Source: Sva-07 sp942492715
GTDB taxonomy: Bacteria; Actinomycetota; Acidimicrobiia; Acidimicrobiales; Ilumatobacteraceae
Assembly (NCBI GenBank): GCA_942492715.1
Contig: CALOFW010000002.1
Location: 248,001 to 312,000, forward strand
Direction: 5' to 3'
Length of the DNA stretch: 64,000 bases
In this document: positions 46,244 to 55,032 of the stretch, piece by piece
Position numbering within the stretch: position 1 is the stretch's first letter
Layout of the letters: each line of letters starts with the position of its first letter
Program-made: the position numbers and the translations under genes
Notes under the pieces: generated by a model
Seen by the model: the letters and a program-made list of their open reading frames with translations, nothing else
What the model was told of the DNA's origin: nothing
Databases searched by the model: none

Positions 46244-48397
46244 ATGACCCAGCAGCACCCCGATCTCGCTGACGAGCAGGCCTACATCGACCACGCGTAC
46301 GACTGTCTGCGCGTGAGCCGTGAGGCCGCCTGGAGGCTTCGCGACCTCAACGAGGCCGACCTCGGTGGCACGTTCCAGGCGCGTTTCGAGCGCAACGCCT
46401 TCGACGAAGCGCTGCTGAAACGGCTTGCCGACCTCGATCTCGGCAACGCATCGCTGGTGTTCGGTCGCATCGATCGCTCGGCGGAGGCGCCCGAGGCGAC
46501 CGAGAGCTTCCACATCGGGCGGCTCGCCGTGGCCGACGAGGATCGCGAGCCCGTCGTGGTCGACTGGCGGGCGCCGGTCGCCGAGCCGTTCTACCGGGCG
46601 ACCGGCCGCAACGCGATGGGGCTGCTGCGGCGGCGCCACTTCGCCGTCGATGGCCACAAGCTGCTCGGGATCGAGGACGAGCTGTTCGGCGAGGGCCACC
46701 TCGGGCTGGGCCACGACGACGGACTCGATGGTGGTGGCGATGGTGCATCGTCGACCCCCGAGGGATTGCGCGGGTACTCCACCCTGCTCGCCGCGCTCGA
46801 ACGGGGACGCACCGGCACGCTCGGCGACATCGTCGCCACGATCCAGGGCGAGCAGGACGAGATCATCCGTTCGCCCCAGCACGGCGTGCTCGTCGTGCAG
46901 GGCGGGCCGGGCACCGGCAAGACGGTCGTGGCGCTCCACCGCGCTGCCTACCTCCTCTACACCCACCGGTTCCCGCTCGAGGACCAGGGTGTCCTCGTGA
47001 TCGGCCCGAACCGGGTGTTCCTGCGCTACATCGAACGGGTCCTGCCGTCGCTCGGCGAGGCTGGCGTCGAGCAGGTCGTGCTCTCCGATCTCGTCCCCGG
47101 GGTCGACTTCCTTCGACCCGGCGACCGCGTGGGCGCCGACTCGCCGACCGCCGCCCGGCTCAAGGGTGACGTCCGGATGTCCGACGTGATCGACCAGGCG
47201 ATCACCGATCGGGAGCGCCCGTTGCGCGACGACCTGGTCATCCCGTTCCGTACCGGCTACGTGCGGCTCCGGGTCGAGGAGTCCGCCCGGATCGTCAAGG
47301 CGGCGCGCCGCCGGTTCCGGCGCCACAACAGCGGGCGTCGATTCGTCGAGACCGAGGTGTGGTCCGCGCTCGCGGCCAGCTTCCACGACAGCGAGATCGG
47401 GCCCCACCAGGTGAAGGACACGCTGCGCGGCACCACCGAGATCCGCGAGGCGCTCGACCGGATGTGGCCGCTGCTCACCCCGGCGCAACTGCTCCACGAC
47501 CTGTTCGGTTCCAAGGCGTTGCTCAAGCTCGCTGCGCGAGGTGTCCTCGACGAGACCGAGGCGTTGGCCCTCTTCCGGCCCCGCAGCGAATCGGTCCACG
47601 ATGTGCGGTGGACGCCCGCCGACGTCGCGCTGCTCGACGACGCCCGCGACGTGCTCGGACCCAAGCCCGGTCGCAACGGGAAGATCGACGATGCCGACGA
47701 GATCCGCACGTACGGCCACATCGTGATCGACGAGGTCCAGGACCTCACCCCGATGCAGCTGAAGATGGCCACCCGACGCTCGCTCAACGGCGCGATGACG
47801 ATCGTCGGCGACCTCGCGCAGGCCACCGGGCCATTGGCGCCGTCCGACTGGGACCAGGTGCTCGACCACCTCCCGGACCGCAAGCCGGCGCGGGTGATCG
47901 GACTGTCGGTCGGCTACCGGATCCCCGGCCAGATCATGGAACTCGCCAACAAGGTGATGGCGGTCGCGACTCCCTCGTTGCGCTCACCGGTGTCGGTGCG
48001 CGTCGGCGATGCGATGCCCGTCATCGTGCGCGCCGAGGGCGCCGACGCGCTCGGCGCGACGGTCGCCTCCGAGGTGATCTCCCTCACCGGTGCCCTGCCG
48101 GGCGCCAGCCTCGGCGTGATCGCACCCGACGCGATGATCGACGAACTGTCCGAGCACCTCACCGCAGCGGGCGTCAACCACGGCACGGCCACGCGCACCG
48201 GGCTCGACGACGGGGTCACCCTCGTGCCGGTCAGCGTGGTGAAGGGGCTCGAACTCGACGCGGTGGTCGTGGTCGAGCCGGCACAGATCGTGTCCGATCA
48301 CGAACACGGGATGCGATCGCTGTACGTGGCGCTGACGCGGCCCACCCAGCGCCTGAGCGTCGTCCACGCCGACGAGCTCCCCGAGCCGCTGCGTTGA
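46244..48397 (+). CDS. HelD-like superfamily 1 ATPase (RNA polymerase recycling factor type)
   Basis: A 717-residue UvrD-like ATPase. N-terminal helical arm (RVSREAAWRLRDLNEADLGG), then VVDWRAPVAEPFYRAT, Walker A GGPGTGKTVVALHRAAYLLY, Walker B VIDEVQDLTPMQL, and motif VVKGLELDAVVVVE with ALTRPTQRLSVV. This is the HelD layout; actinobacterial members remove stalled RNA polymerase and can protect from rifamycins. I found no rifamycin-associated element upstream. TAGCAT at 46224 is a possible -10. Divergent from hemE. Confidence 0.88.
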   Translation: MTQQHPDLADEQAYIDHAYDCLRVSREAAWRLRDLNEADLGGTFQARFERNAFDEALLKRLADLDLGNASLVFGRIDRSAEAPEATESFHIGRLAVADEDREPVVVDWRAPVAEPFYRATGRNAMGLLRRRHFAVDGHKLLGIEDELFGEGHLGLGHDDGLDGGGDGASSTPEGLRGYSTLLAALERGRTGTLGDIVATIQGEQDEIIRSPQHGVLVVQGGPGTGKTVVALHRAAYLLYTHRFPLEDQGVLVIGPNRVFLRYIERVLPSLGEAGVEQVVLSDLVPGVDFLRPGDRVGADSPTAARLKGDVRMSDVIDQAITDRERPLRDDLVIPFRTGYVRLRVEESARIVKAARRRFRRHNSGRRFVETEVWSALAASFHDSEIGPHQVKDTLRGTTEIREALDRMWPLLTPAQLLHDLFGSKALLKLAARGVLDETEALALFRPRSESVHDVRWTPADVALLDDARDVLGPKPGRNGKIDDADEIRTYGHIVIDEVQDLTPMQLKMATRRSLNGAMTIVGDLAQATGPLAPSDWDQVLDHLPDRKPARVIGLSVGYRIPGQIMELANKVMAVATPSLRSPVSVRVGDAMPVIVRAEGADALGATVASEVISLTGALPGASLGVIAPDAMIDELSEHLTAAGVNHGTATRTGLDDGVTLVPVSVVKGLELDAVVVVEPAQIVSDHEHGMRSLYVALTRPTQRLSVVHADELPEPLR

Positions 48398-48398
48398 C

Positions 48399-49451
48399 AT
48401 GTCGTTCGTCGCCATCCCCGTCGTCGACCTGACCGAGTGGGACGGCCCGGACGACGATCGGGCCGGGCTGGCGGCGCGGGTGCGGTCGATCTGTCACGAG
48501 GTCGGGTTCTTCCACCTCGTGGGCCACGGCATCGAGCCGGACTTCATCGACCGGCACCTGCACCAACAGCGTCGCTTCTTCGATCTCGACGAGCACGACA
48601 AGGCCAGCATCGACAAGGCGTTGTCACCACATTTCCGTGGCTGGGAGCGCGTCGGTGCCGAACTCACCGGCGGTCGCCCCGACCTGCGCGAGCAACTCGA
48701 CCTGTCGAGCGAGCACCCCGTTCGCGGGCTCGATGTCGACCCGCCGTACCTGCGACTCGACGGTCCGAACCAATGGCTCGACGAGGCGGTCCTGCCGGGC
48801 TTCCGCGAGCACATGGCCGAGTACTTCTCCCGGATGTCGGCGCTTGCCGACCGGCTCCTCGAGGTGTTCTCGGTCGGTCTCGGTCTCGCGCCGGAGCATC
48901 TCCGCGATGTGTTCGGCGAGCGTCCGTTGTCGTTCGTGAAGCTCATCGACTACCCGCCGACACCTCCCGACGGTGCGGGGGTCAACCCGCACCACGACGC
49001 CGGCTTCCTCACGTTGCTGCTCCAGCACGACGTCGGCGGCCTGCAGGTGCAGAATCCCGACGGCGTCTGGATCGACGTGCCGCCTCGTCACGACGCATTC
49101 GTCGTCAACCTCGGTGAGATGCTCCAGGAGATGACCGGCAACTACTTCGTGGCGACGACCCATCGTGTGATCGCCGGCGAGCATCGGCAGTCGTCGGCGT
49201 GGTTCCACGGGCCCGACCTGACCACCCGGCTGGATCCGCTCCCGCTCGATGCGCAGTTCGCCGAGGCGGTGGCGGCGAGCCCGCGCCATGCCGGCGCAGG
49301 CTTCATGGCGCGACACAACGAGATCGCGGCCGGCGTCGACGGGATCGGCAGTGCTGCAGGTGCCGGGGTGTACGGCCAACAGCTGTGGAACTACTACTGC
49401 CGCAGCTACCCGGCCAATGTCGCCCGGCACCATCCCGACGCTGTGGGCTGA
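48399..49451 (+). CDS. Isopenicillin-N-synthase-type 2-oxoglutarate/Fe(II) oxygenase
   Basis: A 350-residue oxygenase. N-terminal DIOX block (HEVGFFHLVGHGIE) and iron ligands His and Asp in NPHHDAGFLTLL with the distal His in ATTHRVIAG, plus Arg in RQSSAWF for 2-oxoglutarate. Substrate unknown; similar proteins act on amino acids or flavonoid-like compounds. It begins 1 nt after the HelD-like stop and is probably co-transcribed. Confidence 0.87.
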   Translation: MSFVAIPVVDLTEWDGPDDDRAGLAARVRSICHEVGFFHLVGHGIEPDFIDRHLHQQRRFFDLDEHDKASIDKALSPHFRGWERVGAELTGGRPDLREQLDLSSEHPVRGLDVDPPYLRLDGPNQWLDEAVLPGFREHMAEYFSRMSALADRLLEVFSVGLGLAPEHLRDVFGERPLSFVKLIDYPPTPPDGAGVNPHHDAGFLTLLLQHDVGGLQVQNPDGVWIDVPPRHDAFVVNLGEMLQEMTGNYFVATTHRVIAGEHRQSSAWFHGPDLTTRLDPLPLDAQFAEAVAASPRHAGAGFMARHNEIAAGVDGIGSAAGAGVYGQQLWNYYCRSYPANVARHHPDAVG

Positions 49452-49486
49452 ACCCGACCCGCAGTGCTCGGGTGCGGTGGCGGTGG

Positions 49487-49924
49487 TCAGCCGTCGCCCG
49501 TGTAGCGATCGACGAGGTCGGTGAGGATCGAGAACGCCTTGTCGGCGTCGGCGGGTCGCACGCGCACCACGGCGTTGCGGGCCATGTCGACGGTGGTCTG
49601 GATGCCACCCACGAGGTCGGGCCGGGACGCCTCGACCTCGGGCTGGGCGACGACCCAGATCGCTTCGATCTGGCGGAGGGTCGCTCGTTCGTCGCCGTCA
49701 CCGGAGATCTGTGCGCTGAGCCGGCTCATCTCTGCGGACAGCTCGGGGAGGAGTTCGGTGGCGGTTCCGACGATCGGCACGGTGGTGGTGGCGATCGTGC
49801 CGTCGCCGTCGGTGGCGGCGGCCGGAGTGCCGGCGTCGACGTCGACGACGGTTTCGGCGCAGGCGGACACGCCGAGTGTCAACGCGCTGATCGCAGCCAG
49901 TGTGACCACCGTGAGCCGGTTCAC
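49487..49924 (-). CDS. Small lipoprotein downstream of DtxR regulator
   Basis: A 145-residue predicted lipoprotein: N-terminal VNRLTVVTLAAISALTLGVS and lipobox SAC, then a Thr-rich linker and a helical domain (RATLRQIEAIWVVAQPEVEA). I recognise no family. The GTG start overlaps the dtxR stop (GTGA), so it should be co-regulated with the metal sensor. Confidence 0.65.
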   Translation of the reverse strand: MNRLTVVTLAAISALTLGVSACAETVVDVDAGTPAAATDGDGTIATTTVPIVGTATELLPELSAEMSRLSAQISGDGDERATLRQIEAIWVVAQPEVEASRPDLVGGIQTTVDMARNAVVRVRPADADKAFSILTDLVDRYTGDG

Positions 49925-50580
49925 GAGGTGACCAGGATCCGTTCGCTGGCGAACGAACCGACGCCGATGTGGCGGCCGTCGATCTCGACCGTGAGCGTGC
50001 CGTCGGGTGAGGCAGCGGTGACGACACCGCGGTTGCCGGGCTGGATCGCCGACGCTTCGAGGAACTCCAGCAGGCCCGGCTCGAACTCGAGCTCTTCGGT
50101 GATGCGTCGCACCGTGAACGGTGACCCCACGGTGACGTTCGACAGTGGGGCGGAATCGGGCGCCTCGTAGCCCGACCCGGGGATCGGGTTGCCGTGCGGG
50201 CAGGTCGTGGGTTCGCCGAGCAGGTCGTTGAGCGCCCGTTCGACCGAGTCGCTCATGATGTGCTCCCACTTGCCGGCCTCGTGGTGCGCCTCGGCCCAGG
50301 AGAGCTTGAGGACGTCGGTGAGGAACACCTCGGCGAGACGGTGCCGACGCACGACCCGCTCTCCGAGTCGGCGGCCGGCCTCGGTGAGATGGATGCCGTC
50401 GTCGGAGCTGATCAGGCCTTCGGTCTCGAGGCGCTTCATCATCTCGCTGACCGCTGGGCGGGACACCTGCAGCCGTTCGGCGATGCGCGCCTGGATCACC
50501 TCGACATCGTCCTCGTGCAGCTCGAAGATGCACTCGCAGTATTCCTCGAACGCGGGATGGTGCTCACCGCTCGCAGGCAT
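49921..50580 (-). CDS. DtxR/MntR-family metal-dependent repressor
   Basis: A 219-residue regulator: winged helix (IAERLQVSRPAVSEMMKRLE), dimer/metal domain (RHRLAEVFLTDVLKLSWAEA then HEAGKWEHIMSD with His and Glu ligands, and CPHGNPIPG) and a C-terminal SH3-like domain. Whether it senses Fe or Mn is not decided by the residues I can see. Confidence 0.9.
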   Translation of the reverse strand: MPASGEHHPAFEEYCECIFELHEDDVEVIQARIAERLQVSRPAVSEMMKRLETEGLISSDDGIHLTEAGRRLGERVVRRHRLAEVFLTDVLKLSWAEAHHEAGKWEHIMSDSVERALNDLLGEPTTCPHGNPIPGSGYEAPDSAPLSNVTVGSPFTVRRITEELEFEPGLLEFLEASAIQPGNRGVVTAASPDGTLTVEIDGRHIGVGSFASERILVTS

Positions 50581-50586
50581 GCGGCG

Positions 50587-50592
50587 ATCCTA
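50587..50592 (-). promoter_or_regulatory. -10 box for the DtxR-family gene
   Basis: TAGGAT on the minus strand, 6 nt before the ATG at 50580. Confidence 0.55.
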
Positions 50593-50627
50593 CCGGGAGC
50601 CCTCTCGCCCCGCCCCCGGCCGGATGG

Positions 50628-52331
50628 TCAGGACTGGAGGCGCCGGAGCCAACTCTCGGCGTAGCGGAGGCGTCGTTCGAGCTGCTCGGTGGTGGCCGTG
50701 GCGACGCGGGTGACGCCGGCGAGGCGGTTCATCTCGCCCTGCACCCTGGCGTGGTTCCACCCGGTGATGTCGACGAGGCGTTTCGCGACGTGGGCGTTGC
50801 GGGTGCGCAGGTCGTCCTTGCGTTCGGCGACGCTCAGCGAACCCGCTGGGACGTGGCCTGCGGCGGTGGGGACGTCGGGGAGGTCGAGGCTCAACGACGG
50901 ATCGGCGACGAATTGCGGTTCGCCGATCTCCAGCTCGTCGTCGTAGCGAGTGGCGGTGAGATCGTCGGGCGAGAACAGCGGCTCGTAGCGCACACCCTGT
51001 TCGGTGACCGTGTGCACCGTGACGTCGGTTGCCGTCGCCGAGACCACCGAGAACAGTGCGAGCTGCTCGGCGTCGTCGTCGGGGTGCACCTGGTCGTCGA
51101 GGCCGCCGTCGACCTGGAACTCGTCGGTGTCGTCGTCGCTGCCCGGGGGACGCAGGATGTGCCGGCGCGCCTCGGCGATCTCGAAGGCATGGGTGCGCAA
51201 CCGGGGATCGTCGGGGATGTAGACGTAGGCCTTCTGGCTCGGCCGCCCCGACTGCCACCGCACGAAACGCCCGACGGCCTGGCGGAAGAACAGCTCGGTC
51301 GACGTGGTGGTGGCGAACACGCCGACGCGCAGCCGCGGGATGTCGACCCCCTCCGACACCATGCGGACCGCCACGAGCCAGGGACGGTCGTTGTGGCTGA
51401 ACTCGGCGATCTTCTTCGACGCGGTGGGGTCGTCGCTGATGACGACGTCGGCGGGGGTGCCGAAGCGGTCGCGCAGGAGTCGGGCGATGCCCTGCGCGTG
51501 GTCCTGGTCGATCGCGATCACGAGGCCACCGGCGTCGCGATGGTCCTGGCGGATCGAGCGGAGTTGCTCGTTGGCGCGTGCGAGCACGCTGGGCATCCAC
51601 TCGCCCTCCAGGCTGAGTGCGGTGCGGAGACGCATCGACACCTGGTCCTTGGTGAGTTCGTCCTGGAAGCTGGCGGTGAGGACGTCGCCCGAGGCCGTCG
51701 TCCACTCCATCTCGCCGTCGACGCGTGGGAAGTAGACGGGGCGGACGACGCCGCCGTCGCGGAGGGCATCGGCGTAGCCGTAGGTGTAGTCGGCGTGGGC
51801 CATGTCACCCTCGTCGCCGGAGGCGTCGTAGCGGACGAACGGGATCCGCACGGCGTCACTTCGGAACGGCGTGCCCGACAGCGAGAGTCGACGTGCGGCG
51901 TGCCCGAACGCCACGCGGATGCTGTCACCCCACGAGCGCTCGTGGCCGGCGTGGTGGATCTCGTCGAGGATCACGAAACCGTCCGCCGACAGACCGGCCA
52001 GCTTCGATGCGGTGTTGCCGGTGGCGATCTGCTGGTAGGTGGTGACGAGTCCGTGCACGTCGCGCGCCAACCCGTCACCGGGACTCCACTCGGGGTCGAG
52101 CTCCAGGCCGAGTCGGTGGGCTGCCAGTGACCACTGCACCTTCAGGTGACTCGTCGGAGCGACGACCACGAGGGTGCGGGGTTCGTCGGCCAGCGTGGCG
52201 CGAGCACAGGTCAGGGCGAACGTGGTCTTGCCGGCTCCAGGCGTCGCCACGGCGAGAAAGTCGGGTTCCGGGCTGGCCCGGAACTGTTCGTACGCGGCAC
52301 GTTGCCAGGGTCGCAGGGTCACGGTCGGCAT
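50628..52331 (-). CDS. DEAD/DEAH-type superfamily 2 helicase
   Basis: A 567-residue helicase: Walker A in AVATPGAGKTTFALTCARAT, motif II ILDEIHHAG, motif III SLSGTPFRSD, motif VI region FRQAVGRFVRWQSG. The C-terminus has an acidic stretch (SDDDTDEFQVDGG) and a small helical domain. The two RecA domains resemble restriction-helicase types, but no nuclease or methylase is nearby. ATG 52331 preferred: upstream in-frame codons continue into the opposite strand of the ABC-F gene. Confidence 0.85.
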   Translation of the reverse strand: MPTVTLRPWQRAAYEQFRASPEPDFLAVATPGAGKTTFALTCARATLADEPRTLVVVAPTSHLKVQWSLAAHRLGLELDPEWSPGDGLARDVHGLVTTYQQIATGNTASKLAGLSADGFVILDEIHHAGHERSWGDSIRVAFGHAARRLSLSGTPFRSDAVRIPFVRYDASGDEGDMAHADYTYGYADALRDGGVVRPVYFPRVDGEMEWTTASGDVLTASFQDELTKDQVSMRLRTALSLEGEWMPSVLARANEQLRSIRQDHRDAGGLVIAIDQDHAQGIARLLRDRFGTPADVVISDDPTASKKIAEFSHNDRPWLVAVRMVSEGVDIPRLRVGVFATTTSTELFFRQAVGRFVRWQSGRPSQKAYVYIPDDPRLRTHAFEIAEARRHILRPPGSDDDTDEFQVDGGLDDQVHPDDDAEQLALFSVVSATATDVTVHTVTEQGVRYEPLFSPDDLTATRYDDELEIGEPQFVADPSLSLDLPDVPTAAGHVPAGSLSVAERKDDLRTRNAHVAKRLVDITGWNHARVQGEMNRLAGVTRVATATTEQLERRLRYAESWLRRLQS

Positions 52332-52386
52332 CGGCCCCCCGAGTCTGGCGCCGCCCGTCCCGACCCCCAACCCTCCCATCAACCAT

Positions 52387-52440
52387 CCCGAGAAATGCCG
52401 GGCTGGTCGCCCCAGCGCGACGATCTGGGCATTTTTCGGG
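52387..52440. other. Inverted repeat between divergent helicase and ABC-F genes
   Basis: CCCGAGAAATGCC (52387-52399) and GGCATTTTTCGGG (52428-52440) pair at 12 of 13 positions around a 28-nt GC-rich spacer. It lies 55 nt before the helicase start on one side and 38 nt before the ABC-F leader on the other, a place for an operator. Confidence 0.5.
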
Positions 52441-52464
52441 GAGGGAGGGTGGAAGGGGGTGGGG

Positions 52465-52470
52465 TACGGT
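52465..52470 (+). promoter_or_regulatory. -10 box upstream of the ABC-F leader
   Basis: TACGGT lies 8 nt before an ATG at 52479 that opens a four-codon reading frame. Confidence 0.45.
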
Positions 52471-52478
52471 GGCGGGCG

Positions 52479-52493
52479 ATGTCCGATCAGTGA
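52479..52493 (+). CDS. Possible leader peptide MSDQ before the ABC-F gene
   Basis: ATG TCC GAT CAG TGA is placed like a leaderless start after TACGGT and ends 36 nt before the ABC-F ATG. Short leaders control some ABC-F genes; this one could also be chance. Confidence 0.25.
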   Translation: MSDQ

Positions 52494-52529
52494 GCCGTCC
52501 ACCGTCCGTTCGTTCCTGGAGGTGCCGTC

Positions 52530-54167
52530 ATGGCCGCGTCGCTCATCGCTCGTCAACTCACCGTCGTCCGAGGTCCACTCGTCGTCCTCGAAGCCGTCGA
52601 TCTCACGCTCGCACCCGGCCACCGGGTCGGGCTGATCGGTCCCAACGGGGTCGGCAAGTCGACGCTGCTCGGCGCGCTCGCGGGCGACGTCGCCCTCGAT
52701 CGCGGGTCGGTGGTGGTCGCGCCCCAGACGGCCAACATCGGTCTCCTGCCGCAGGAGCCGAAACGCTCCGCCTCGGAGACCGTGCGCGCCTTCCTCGGAC
52801 GACGCAGCGGTGTGACCGCGGCGCAGGGCGAACTCGACGCTGCCGCGAACGCCCTCGCTGCCGGTGAGTCCGGCGCAGACGACCGGTACTCGGATGCGCT
52901 CGAGCGATGGCTCGCGCTCGGGGCTGCCGACTTCGACGCGCGCGTCCGCGAGACATGGGCCGAACTCGGTCTCGACCCCGTGCTGCTCGACCAGCCGACG
53001 CTCACCCTCTCCGGTGGCGAAGCAGCGAGGAGTTCGCTCGCATCGCTGCTGCTCTCGCGGTACGACGTGTTCCTGCTCGACGAGCCCACGAACGACCTCG
53101 ATCTCGACGGCCTCGCACTGCTCGAACGATGGATCCTCGGCCTCGACGCGCCGGTGCTGCTCGTGAGTCACGACCGCACGTTCCTCGAGCGGGTGATCAC
53201 CGACGTCGTCGAGATCGACCACCACTCCCACCGTGTCGAGTGGTACTCGGGTGGCTGGTCGGCGTTCCTCGTGGAACGGGAGCTGGCGCAGCTCCATGCG
53301 CAGCAGCGATTCGACGAGTACGACTCGAAGCGGTCGGCCCTCCAGCAGCGAGCGCAACGCGAGCGGGAGTGGGCGACACAGGGGCAGGCGAAGGTGAGGA
53401 AGTCGGGCGAGAACGACAAGCACATCCGGAACTTCAAGATCAACCAGACCGAGCAGCTCGCGGGGCGCGCCGCCCGCACACAGAAGGCCGCCGAACGGCT
53501 CGAGGAGGTCGAGGAGCCGCGGCAGCCATGGGAGCTGCGCTTGACGATCCCGACCGCCGGTCGGAGCGGCGATGTCGTGGCGACCGCCAGGGGCGCCATC
53601 GGCGACCGTGGCGGATTCCGCCTCGGGCCGGTCGATCTCGATCTGCGTGTCGGTGACCGTGTGGCACTGGTCGGCCCCAACGGCAGTGGGAAGACCACTC
53701 TGATCGGGATGCTGCTCGGCCGGATCGAGCCGACGTCGGGGGCCGCCGGCCTCGGTGCGAGCGTGGTCGTCGGGGAGGTCGAACAGGCTCGCTCCGAGCT
53801 GCTCGGCACCGAGACGCTGCTGGACGCGTTCATGACCGCGACGGGCCTGACGGTCGCCGACGCCCGCACGCTCCTCGCCAAGTTCGGCCTCGGCGCCGAG
53901 CACGTCCATCGTGGAGCCGCCACCCTGTCGCCGGGCGAGCGGACCCGAGCGTCGCTGGCGTTGCTGATGGCCAACGGCGCGAACCTGCTCGTGCTCGACG
54001 AACCGACGAACCACCTCGACCTCCCCGCGATCGAGCAGTTGGAGCAGGCGCTGGACACCTTCGAGGGCACCGTGATCCTGGTCACCCACGACCGGGCGCT
54101 GCTCGAGCGGGTCCGCCTCACACGGACGTTCGATCTCGACGACGGGGTCGTCACCGAGCGAGCGTGA
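52530..54167 (+). CDS. ABC-F family ribosome-associated ATPase
   Basis: A 545-residue protein with two ATPase domains and no membrane segments. First Walker A GPNGVGKST, signature TLSGGEAARSS, Walker B VFLLDEPTNDLDLD; second Walker A GPNGSGKTT, signature LSPGERTRAS, Walker B LLVLDEPTNHLDL. The interdomain linker (YDSKRSALQQRAQREREWAT) is charged and helical. It probably binds the ribosome E site, as a translation factor or antibiotic-protection type. GGAGG lies about 8 nt before the ATG. Confidence 0.9.
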   Translation: MAASLIARQLTVVRGPLVVLEAVDLTLAPGHRVGLIGPNGVGKSTLLGALAGDVALDRGSVVVAPQTANIGLLPQEPKRSASETVRAFLGRRSGVTAAQGELDAAANALAAGESGADDRYSDALERWLALGAADFDARVRETWAELGLDPVLLDQPTLTLSGGEAARSSLASLLLSRYDVFLLDEPTNDLDLDGLALLERWILGLDAPVLLVSHDRTFLERVITDVVEIDHHSHRVEWYSGGWSAFLVERELAQLHAQQRFDEYDSKRSALQQRAQREREWATQGQAKVRKSGENDKHIRNFKINQTEQLAGRAARTQKAAERLEEVEEPRQPWELRLTIPTAGRSGDVVATARGAIGDRGGFRLGPVDLDLRVGDRVALVGPNGSGKTTLIGMLLGRIEPTSGAAGLGASVVVGEVEQARSELLGTETLLDAFMTATGLTVADARTLLAKFGLGAEHVHRGAATLSPGERTRASLALLMANGANLLVLDEPTNHLDLPAIEQLEQALDTFEGTVILVTHDRALLERVRLTRTFDLDDGVVTERA

Positions 54168-54171
54168 GGGC

Positions 54172-54234
54172 GCCCGCGACATCATGTGACAGAAGTCCCG
54201 ATCTCGACGGTCGGGGAACTCGTGGGACGCGGGC
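54172..54234. other. Nested inverted repeat between ABC-F and PCuAC genes
   Basis: GCCCGCG (54172-54178) pairs with CGCGGGC (54228-54234), and CCCGA (54197-54201) with TCGGG (54211-54215) inside. It may end the ABC-F transcript or form a leader for the next gene. Confidence 0.4.
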
Positions 54235-54250
54235 GACGACCAGTCCGGTC

Positions 54251-54927
54251 GTGAACCATCGAACCACCGCCCTCCTCGCTCCGGTCGCCGCGCTCGCGCT
54301 GACGTTCTCGCTCGCCGCATGCGGCAGCGACGACGACTCCGCCAGTGACACGACGAGCGCCACCGAAGCCACCACCGCCATGGACGACAGCGCCATGGAC
54401 GACATGGACGACAGCGCGCCATGGACGACAGCGCCATGGACGACAGCGCCATGGACGACAGCGACATGGCCGGCGGTGAGGCCACGGTGGGTGACATCGC
54501 GGTCACCGGCGTCTGGATGCGTGAGCCCGCAGAGGGCCAGACGCGGTCCGCGGCCTACGGCACGATCACCAACAACGGTGACAGCGACGTGACACTGGTG
54601 AGCGCGTCGGTTCCCTTCGACGCCACCGTCGAGATCCACGAGACGATCATGGGCGACGACGGATCGATGCAGATGCAGGAGGTGCCCGAGGGATTCGTGG
54701 TGCCCGCCGGTGGGAGCTTCACACTCGAACCGGGTGGTCCGCACATCATGCTGATCGACATCGACCCCGCCGACATCACGGGCACGATCGACGTGACGAT
54801 GGTGTTCGACGACGGCACCGAGGTGACCGTGGGTGCACCGGTCCGTCCGTTGGTGATGGACATGGACGACATGGACGACATGAGCGGCGACATGAGCGGC
54901 GACATGACGGAGACCACCGACGGCTGA
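54251..54927 (+). pseudogene. Copper chaperone PCuAC-like lipoprotein gene with frameshift in repeat tract
   Basis: The first frame (from GTG 54251) encodes a lipoprotein leader (TTALLAPVAALALTFSLAAC) and a Ser/Thr/Asp linker. At about 54414-54419 the frame is lost. The PCuAC (DUF461) domain lies in another frame up to 54927 and is intact: VWMREPAEGQTRSAAYGTI, the metal-site region EIHETIMGDDGSMQMQEV and GGPHIMLIDI. The shift falls where one repeat unit is 17 nt instead of 15 (an extra GC in AGCGCGCC). Removing two bases restores the protein. It could be a mutation, sequencing error or phase variation. Asp/Met-rich ends may bind metal. Confidence 0.75.
54380..54465 (+). repeat. 15-bp tandem repeat tract inside the PCuAC gene
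   Basis: Units of ATGGACGACAGCGCC (encoding MDDSA) begin at 54380, 54395, 54404, 54421, 54436 and 54451, with lengths 15, 9, 17, 15, 15 and 15. The 17-nt unit breaks the reading frame. Confidence 0.85.
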
Positions 54928-54936
54928 CATCCGCTG

Positions 54937-54977
54937 CGATGAGTCTCGGGTGCGCTTGGGTCTGCTGGGACTCATCG
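54937..54977. terminator. Stem-loop after the PCuAC gene
   Basis: CGATGAGTC (54937-54945) pairs perfectly with GACTCATCG (54969-54977) around 23 nt that contain GGGTCTG. Outer arms and inner bases resemble the 5191-5221 palindrome. Confidence 0.5.
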
Positions 54978-55019
54978 TGTTCGGGGGAAACGGGACGGGA
55001 GTCGGCAGCGCCGACCGCG

Positions 55020-55025
55020 TAGCGT
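55020..55025 (+). promoter_or_regulatory. -10 box for thioesterase gene
   Basis: TAGCGT, 7 nt before the ATG at 55033. Confidence 0.55.
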
Positions 55026-55032
55026 CGCCCCG

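Noticed and set aside
50628..52331. Restriction or defence system around the superfamily 2 helicase
   Set aside because: No nuclease, methyltransferase or other defence gene is adjacent; neighbours are a DtxR regulator and an ABC-F protein.
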